Assembly (NCBI GenBank): GCA_964630665.1
Contig: CAZVVN010000090.1
Coordinates: forward strand, 1 to 11,273
DNA from: UBA9619 sp964630665
Lineage (GTDB): Bacteria > Pseudomonadota > Gammaproteobacteria > Arenicellales > UBA868
Reading direction: 5' to 3'
Length of the DNA: 11,273 bases
The position numbers and the translations under genes were made by a program. Under the pieces are notes generated by a model. It made no database searches. It saw only the letters and a program-made list of their open reading frames with translations, and had not been told where the DNA came from. This document shows positions 6,617-11,273 of the stretch, in pieces. The stretch's first letter is position 1; every line of letters begins with the position of its first letter.

Positions 6617-6632
6617 AGTGATGACAATCACT
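6617..6632. promoter_or_regulatory. CRP/FNR-family-like palindrome upstream of the 735-aa gene
   Basis: On the minus strand AGTGATTGTCATCACT is a perfect palindrome with a 4-nt centre. It matches the CRP consensus TGTGA-N6-TCACA at 8 of 10 positions, and equally the FNR-type TTGAT-N4-ATCAA at 8 of 10. Its centre lies about 62-64 bp upstream of the start site implied by TAGAAT at 6567-6572, the usual distance for class I CRP activation. It could also act as a weak hairpin after pilY1, though no T-run follows. Confidence 0.4.
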
Positions 6633-6678
6633 TCCCCTTGATGATCTTGACTTCCGAGTGGTTATGCTTGTATTCCGG

Positions 6679-9600
6679 TTATTTTGACGGGGTGATCGCA
6701 GGGCTAGAAGAGGTAAGCGGAGGGCTAACGCTTGACGAGGTAGCTCTCCGAGGTGGCGTCATCTGCTGCCAGGATAGGCGGCCAATTCGATCATCATTAA
6801 CAATGGGGGTTAGACGTCGAACAGCGTTTTCGTCGCCGCTCGCCGAACCCGAACTCCCAGACCCGCTGCCACTGCCGCTGCCGCTGAACGATAGTTTGGA
6901 AGTGTCGTCTGTCCCGGTGCCTGCTGTAAACTGCAGGTTCCCGATGAAGCCCGAACCGGCAGGTACACCGCCGGATCCCTGGTATTTCGATCCCGCATAA
7001 CCCACTTTTCCGGCCTCGGGTACGCCGGGTACGGCGGTTGCATCATTAGCGACGGTGATCTTACCGTCGCCGTCAAAATCAAATACCGGCTCTTTCGGGC
7101 TGCCACCGGTAAGGGCATTCAGCGACATCATCCAGCCGCTGCCACCGGCCGAACAGGGAATAGGAGCGTTGGGTACCAGGGTGTTGAAGAAGATCTCTTT
7201 GCCGCGGTATTCAGCATCGGTCACGACCCGCTCACCCTTCTCGGGCAGGTCCAGATACCAGCCGTAACGGTCGCCTTTATTTACACCCTTGTAGTTCTCC
7301 TTGAGAGTTTGCCAGAGGTTCGGATCGATCACACGACCGTTCGTCTTGCTGCTGGTCAGGAATTTTTGTTTGACCAGGTCGCTTGGTAGGAGATCAGTAT
7401 CACCCCGGTCCCACACCCCGTAGAAACTCTGCCTGTTGGTCGTGGTGTTGTCGCCCGCCACCAGGTACTGGCCAGTACCGAAATAAACCAAGGTATTGGG
7501 TTCGTTACCTTTGGTCGGTGCCCCAGGATGGCGAATGACTTCAGGTCTTACAGTGATCGGCTGTTGGCGCATGGTGTCATAAAGCCGGTGAGGTCTCCAT
7601 TTCTTGGGATTCTTGTCGCTCAGGTCAAACAGCCACAGGTTGGCGTGAATATCACCAGCGTACACCCGGTCGTGAATTCCGTCTCCATCGGTGTCCACCA
7701 CCGCTGGGGTGGAAAGACCATTGCGGTTAGGCACATCGCCGACGCCGCGTAACTGAATCTTGACGTAATCATCCCACTCGGTGAACTCACCGTCCAGATC
7801 GGCGTCAAGGAAGACAATGAACAGCGCAGCCCAGCCAGTCGAATTCCGGTTCTCGTAGCCGTTGCCGAAGATCGCCGCCCAACGCCCGTTCGGTAGCAGG
7901 GCGACAGTCGGCTCCTGCAGGACATGCCCCAGTTGCAGATCGTCTTGGTCGGTGAACTCCCACAGCACCAAGTCTTCAGCGTTTCTTTCCCTGAATTCTC
8001 CAGGATCCGTCACGTCCAGGGCAAATACACCGCGTCCGCCCGCACCCTCACCACTCACCAGTACCGTCCGCCAGCTCTTAGCAGCAACAGCATGGCTCTT
8101 AATAAACGCATCTGACACCGTCGGAGTAGCATTCACATAGAAGCGGTGGCCATAGTCCGGATCGGTCAGATAGTGGTAACCCTCGCTGGACTTGTTGGTG
8201 AACAGGTTGCCCGGCAGATAGGCCAGCAATTCCTCGCCGGTATTGGCGTCGAAAGCGTGCAGCATGCCATCGTTGGACCCCACGTACAGCACCTCGCGGC
8301 GCAGCTTGTTGTCATTGACAAATTTTGAATACGACTTGATCTTGACCCCAGGATGATGAACAAGGCCTTTGGCTTTGCGAAGTCCTTTTCCCGGATTCTT
8401 TCTCCCGGTAGGTGGTGCGCCCACGTGTCTCGCCTCGGAGTGGACGATGTCGCCCAGCAGGCTCTCCCGCTTGCGGAACTTATAGCCTTTATCGTCCTCA
8501 TTGCTGCGGTCGCCCCGCAGATATTCGAGCCTGGCCCTGCCGGTCTTCACGTCGAGCTTCGCCTTGAAATTAAAAGTGCTAGAGAATCTCTGCACCCGGT
8601 GGTTATAGGCATCCGCTACGTAAACACTCCGGCCAGCACATAGAAGCTTGTCAGCGACAGCAATGCCCCGCGGATACCGGAGTTCACCGTCTGCGGTACC
8701 AAATTTGGTGGCAAAAGTTGCCATGTGCTCGCCTTCGGAATCGAACTGCTGTACCCGGTTTTTATACTCAACCACATAGACGTTGTTGTCAGCGTCGGTA
8801 TCGATGCCGTAGGGATATTGGAAGTCACCGTTTGCAGTGCCGAACCCACCCCACTCCTTTACAAACTTTCCCGCGGAATCGAATTTCTGAATCCGATGGT
8901 TGAGATAGTCGGACACGTACAGGTTATCCTCCCCGTCAACAGCAATACGGTTGGGATACTTGAACTGGCTTTTTCCTGTCCCGTAACTGCCGATGGTGCG
9001 TAGGTGCTTGCCTTTGTCGTCTAACACTTTGATCCGGTGGTTCTGTAGCTCGACCACGTAAATGTTGTCGGATCCGTCTACGGCAACGTCGAACGGGTAG
9101 ACGAGATCATCGTCCTCAGAGCCATAACCACCGAATTTCTGGAGGAATTTACCATCCTTGTCGAATTTCTTGATTGTGTGCGAAGTGTGCTGGGCGACAT
9201 AGACATTGTCGTACATATCGATCGCTATGCCCGAAGGGAAAATCAGGTCTTCATCTTCTTCACCTCCTATTTCGAAGTCCCAGCCTTGCAATTCGTAGAC
9301 CCAGGAATTTCCCCATGAAGCTTCGACCTTGCCAGTCTCGCTGTTGAACTTCACCACCCGATGGTTGTTGTAATCGACCACGTAAACGTCACCATCTGTG
9401 TTGGTGGCAAGGTCGAAGGGCATCCCGGGTCCCCAGATCACCGACCCTTGCCTTGATCGTGACCACGTTTCAAACGTATCAGATGGGAGCCCGGAGCCCA
9501 TACTCCATTTGTCCTGGAACGAAAAACTACCTTCAGAGCCTACACCGATATAGCCTGCAAGATCCTGGCGTTGGCGGTCACTGAGATTGTCCCAGCGAAA

Positions 9601-10857
9601 CGGCACACCGCCGCGAGGGTGTAGCACGGACTTTGAGGATTTCGCTGCACACAGGATGTCAGGTTCTTGGGGCGGGTGGTTGTAAGTGATCATCTGCCGC
9701 AAGTGAGGTGATTTGTTGTTGTCGAGCAGGTCTGCGGCTGACCACTTCTGGGGGCCCACCACACCGGCTTCTGAAAAAGGGGCGGCCATCACGTCGCCGG
9801 TCCAGTTCTCGCTGTCGAATCGGGTCAGATAGACCAAGGTGCTGCCTTTCTTATGCCGGGACTGGTTGAACCCCGGGGTCGATGAGGAACCTCTGGTGTA
9901 GGCCAGTATGTCCTCGCCGATTTTGGCAAAGGCGGCCTTGAGCGAGGCCTCGTCATCGGCTTCAACGTATAGGCCGCCGCCCTTCTCGGCAACGTCACCG
10001 AGTAGTGACTGGCTGGTGTGAAATCCGACGGTGTAGGTCACCACGTTGTTGGTGACTTCCTCACCCTTGAAGTTGTCTATATCCGGGCGAAGGTCAATTT
10101 CGTTGAGTGCCTTGGCCACGCTGATCAGTGCGTGATAACAGCCATAATCTTTTTTTCCACCGGGAAGGTGGCGAAAGGGACAGTAGCGGCCTTTCAGCGG
10201 TTCCGATGGCCGACCATAACCATGGCCGTCAGTCAACAGGATAATGAAGTTCTTCTGGCACCAGTGGCAGATCGGCGAACCCGTTCGTTCAGCACCAACA
10301 GGGCCCTTGGGGAACACCTCCTTCGCCAACCACTTTTTTTCCCCTGTTCTGCCAGGCTTCACAATCAGCTTGCCTTCGTACTTACCATTGGCGGTACAGC
10401 TGGTCGAGGAACTGTTGCCGGGATTCGTCGTCCCGAACTGACCCACGAAATAACCCCCTGCCTGTTGCAGGGTCTTGACCAGGGGCGTGCCGCCACCTGG
10501 CGTAATGGCGTTGATAGTGTCGTAGATCGCTTTGCGGTTCTTGTCAAGGTCCGCGATCGCGTGGTTCAGCTCACCATTCCCACTGCTGAACGTACCCACT
10601 CCCACCCGTACGTTGCTCAACGTGTCGAGCAGGGCAATGGATGCAGCCTTAGCGGCCTTCATGCGGGTGTTGGGCCACTTACTGTAGGAATACATCGACC
10701 CGGAATCGTCAATGATGAGCAGAATATTGGCCTGGGTGGGGGCCATGTTGAGGATCGGCACCTGCGCCAGAGAACCCGGTGCAGCCAGACCGGCCAGCGG
10801 CCATAGCAGCAGCGTGACGACACCAGCCAGCCAGGCAAGAAATTGTGCCTTCCGCAT
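6679..10857 (-). CDS. pilY1: PilY1-type type IV pilus tip adhesin/biogenesis factor with inserted NHL propeller
   Basis: A 1392-aa exported protein. Residues 1-26 are a signal peptide (MRKAQ, hydrophobic core, GLAA). A von Willebrand A domain spans about 43-320, with MIDAS residues DDSGS (50-54), Thr124 in GGTPL and Asp210 in LLTDG. Residues about 471-765 hold six NHL repeats. From about 775 the canonical PilY1 C-terminal part begins: YLRGDRSNE (779-787), LLGDIVHSEA, and VLYVGSNDGMLHAFD (856-870). The calcium loop DTDGDGIHD (1055-1063) is the PilY1 hallmark, and further EF-like loops are DADLDGEFTEWDD (1018-1030) and DFDGDGKI (1260-1267). A Gly-Ser linker (1325-1341) precedes GRLSWQQ (1359-1365), the family's usual C-terminal motif, after which about 27 extra residues occur. 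PilY1 proteins sit at the pilus tip, promote pilus extension and adhesion, and in Pseudomonas sense surfaces. AAGGA lies 9 nt before ATG 10857. The gene starts 5 bp after the 109-aa gene and is co-transcribed with it. It is longer than a PilY1 without the insert by roughly the NHL segment. Confidence 0.92.
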   Translation of the reverse strand: MRKAQFLAWLAGVVTLLLWPLAGLAAPGSLAQVPILNMAPTQANILLIIDDSGSMYSYSKWPNTRMKAAKAASIALLDTLSNVRVGVGTFSSGNGELNHAIADLDKNRKAIYDTINAITPGGGTPLVKTLQQAGGYFVGQFGTTNPGNSSSTSCTANGKYEGKLIVKPGRTGEKKWLAKEVFPKGPVGAERTGSPICHWCQKNFIILLTDGHGYGRPSEPLKGRYCPFRHLPGGKKDYGCYHALISVAKALNEIDLRPDIDNFKGEEVTNNVVTYTVGFHTSQSLLGDVAEKGGGLYVEADDEASLKAAFAKIGEDILAYTRGSSSTPGFNQSRHKKGSTLVYLTRFDSENWTGDVMAAPFSEAGVVGPQKWSAADLLDNNKSPHLRQMITYNHPPQEPDILCAAKSSKSVLHPRGGVPFRWDNLSDRQRQDLAGYIGVGSEGSFSFQDKWSMGSGLPSDTFETWSRSRQGSVIWGPGMPFDLATNTDGDVYVVDYNNHRVVKFNSETGKVEASWGNSWVYELQGWDFEIGGEEDEDLIFPSGIAIDMYDNVYVAQHTSHTIKKFDKDGKFLQKFGGYGSEDDDLVYPFDVAVDGSDNIYVVELQNHRIKVLDDKGKHLRTIGSYGTGKSQFKYPNRIAVDGEDNLYVSDYLNHRIQKFDSAGKFVKEWGGFGTANGDFQYPYGIDTDADNNVYVVEYKNRVQQFDSEGEHMATFATKFGTADGELRYPRGIAVADKLLCAGRSVYVADAYNHRVQRFSSTFNFKAKLDVKTGRARLEYLRGDRSNEDDKGYKFRKRESLLGDIVHSEARHVGAPPTGRKNPGKGLRKAKGLVHHPGVKIKSYSKFVNDNKLRREVLYVGSNDGMLHAFDANTGEELLAYLPGNLFTNKSSEGYHYLTDPDYGHRFYVNATPTVSDAFIKSHAVAAKSWRTVLVSGEGAGGRGVFALDVTDPGEFRERNAEDLVLWEFTDQDDLQLGHVLQEPTVALLPNGRWAAIFGNGYENRNSTGWAALFIVFLDADLDGEFTEWDDYVKIQLRGVGDVPNRNGLSTPAVVDTDGDGIHDRVYAGDIHANLWLFDLSDKNPKKWRPHRLYDTMRQQPITVRPEVIRHPGAPTKGNEPNTLVYFGTGQYLVAGDNTTTNRQSFYGVWDRGDTDLLPSDLVKQKFLTSSKTNGRVIDPNLWQTLKENYKGVNKGDRYGWYLDLPEKGERVVTDAEYRGKEIFFNTLVPNAPIPCSAGGSGWMMSLNALTGGSPKEPVFDFDGDGKITVANDATAVPGVPEAGKVGYAGSKYQGSGGVPAGSGFIGNLQFTAGTGTDDTSKLSFSGSGSGSGSGSSGSASGDENAVRRLTPIVNDDRIGRLSWQQMTPPRRATSSSVSPPLTSSSPAITPSK
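6835..6885 (-). repeat. Gly-Ser low-complexity linker in pilY1
   Basis: Residues 1325-1341 of PilY1 are an almost pure Ser-Gly alternation encoded by degenerate hexamers. This flexible linker separates the body of the C-terminal domain from the final RRLTPIVNDDRIGRLSW segment. Such linkers are not part of the usual PilY1 core. Confidence 0.8.
8563..9447 (-). other. Six-blade NHL-repeat propeller inserted in PilY1 (domain annotation)
   Basis: Within PilY1, residues about 471-765 contain six repeats of the pattern 'YP.GIAVD..DN.YV.D..NHRI.KFD..GK', starting near residues 480, 540, 587, 634, 681 and 728. Examples are NIYVVELQNHRI, NLYVSDYLNHRI and SVYVADAYNHRV. Six repeats suffice for one closed NHL propeller, a fold that binds proteins, glycans or RNA and in exported proteins mediates contacts. 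The insert lies between VPFRWDNLSDRQRQDLAG (418-435) and RARLEYLRGDRSNE (774-787), segments that lie close together in ordinary PilY1 proteins. Confidence 0.85.
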
Positions 10858-10862
10858 CAGAA

Positions 10863-11192
10863 TCAGTCCTTGGCAGCGGGCGTCACTGGTGTGTTTTTCA
10901 ATGCCTCGCGGTAACGCCGTTCAATATTGGCCAACTCGGTAACGATCCTATTCAGCGTCATGGTATTGTCCTCTTCGATCATCCGCATTGCGTGCCGCTC
11001 TTCCTGGCTCACTGCCCTGGACGAGGCCTTCAGCTGCGCAAGCTCTTCGAGAATCTCTTTGTGCATCTCGGTCAGAACCTGTATCGAGTGGTGGAGTGCG
11101 GCAGCAGTCTCCTGTTCCTCCTGCGACCAGCCACTGGACGCAACCAGTATCGTGACCACAGAAAACAACCCGACAGTCAGACGCCTGATCAT
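10863..11192 (-). CDS. Small exported coiled-coil protein, operon partner of pilY1
   Basis: A 109-aa protein that I do not recognise. ATG 11192 is preceded by a perfect AGGAGG (11203-11198) at 5-nt spacing, the best ribosome binding site in the window. Residues 1-24 form a signal peptide (MIRR, hydrophobic core VGLFSVVTILVASSG, WSQ). The mature part, about 85 residues, is almost entirely predicted amphipathic helix with heptad-like hydrophobic spacing (IQVLTEMHKEILEELAQL, then MTLNRIVTELANIE). It is charged, cysteine-free and lacks a lipobox. Its stop lies 5 bp before the pilY1 ATG, so the two are surely co-transcribed. A periplasmic helper or oligomeric spacer for PilY1 secretion or pilus assembly is an inference from context alone. 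It is not one of the classic minor pilins: it lacks the prepilin GFxxxE segment. Confidence 0.8.
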   Translation of the reverse strand: MIRRLTVGLFSVVTILVASSGWSQEEQETAAALHHSIQVLTEMHKEILEELAQLKASSRAVSQEERHAMRMIEEDNTMTLNRIVTELANIERRYREALKNTPVTPAAKD

Positions 11193-11273
11193 GCTGACCT
11201 CCTGACCCGCGTGACGTGGGGCCGGCTGCCGGTTCGGTAATTGGAGCAGCCAATCCGAAGTGCAACTCCAGCG
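11193..11273 (-). other. Leader of the small-gene/pilY1 operon, possible end of an upstream gene
   Basis: These 81 bases hold the AGGAGG ribosome binding site (11198-11203). No promoter is recognisable. All three minus-strand frames are open to the window edge. One of them ends in a TGA that overlaps the ATG of the small gene (ATGA), which would fit translational coupling to an upstream pilus gene. The encoded tail (ending THVTRVRRSA-like) is too short and featureless to assign. Confidence 0.3.

Noticed and set aside
6647..6676. Plus-strand TTGACT-N18-TATTCC promoter-like sequence
   Set aside because: The -10 part matches poorly, and it would only drive antisense transcription into the 3' end of pilY1, where no credible plus-strand gene exists.
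10018..10806. 262-codon plus-strand frame opposite the start of pilY1
   Set aside because: It is antisense to the signal peptide and vWA domain of PilY1, shows no domain signature and has no convincing ribosome binding site.

Overview
The window looks like chromosomal DNA of a free-living, probably aquatic or marine Gram-negative bacterium, most likely a gammaproteobacterium. This is inferred from a type IV pilus PilY1 gene, signal-peptide-bearing periplasmic and secreted proteins, strong Shine-Dalgarno sites, and very acidic secreted proteins. No rRNA, tRNA, transposase, integrase or CRISPR array is visible. The left part (about 1-4200) looks GC-richer than the right part (4300-11200), which carries the large surface-protein genes.

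Left block. Position 1-999 (+) is the 3' part of a calcium-loop FG-GAP/VCBS beta-propeller gene cut by the window edge. It converges, across a 45-bp gap holding an inverted repeat, on a minus-strand pair. In transcription order this pair is a uroporphyrinogen-decarboxylase-fold protein of the MtaA/CmuA corrinoid methyltransferase type (2083-3120), then a D-2-hydroxyacid dehydrogenase with an unusual nucleotide-binding loop (1045-1989). Divergent from the pair is an exported amidohydrolase-2 family protein (3298-4197). It looks internally shortened between its HxH motif and the next metal-site motif.

Right block (all minus strand, read from 11192 leftwards). A 109-aa exported coiled-coil protein with an excellent ribosome binding site is followed after 5 bp by a 1392-aa PilY1. 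This PilY1 has an N-terminal von Willebrand A domain and the canonical C-terminal PilY1 propeller. A complete set of six NHL repeats lies precisely between them. After a 173-bp gap with a plausible promoter and a CRP/FNR-like palindrome comes a 735-aa secreted acidic modular protein. It has four Kre9/KNH-like beta-sandwich repeats, a Calx-beta domain, an acidic and Ser/Thr-rich repetitive stalk, and a short C-terminal module with two cysteines.

Most notable are the PilY1-NHL architecture, its tightly linked small coiled-coil partner, and the adjacent repeat-stalk protein. Together they could form a pilus-tip or surface adhesion/mechanosensing set. That joint role is inferred from gene context only. 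The methyltransferase-like/dehydrogenase pair looks metabolic (one-carbon or demethylation chemistry) and unrelated to the pilus block.
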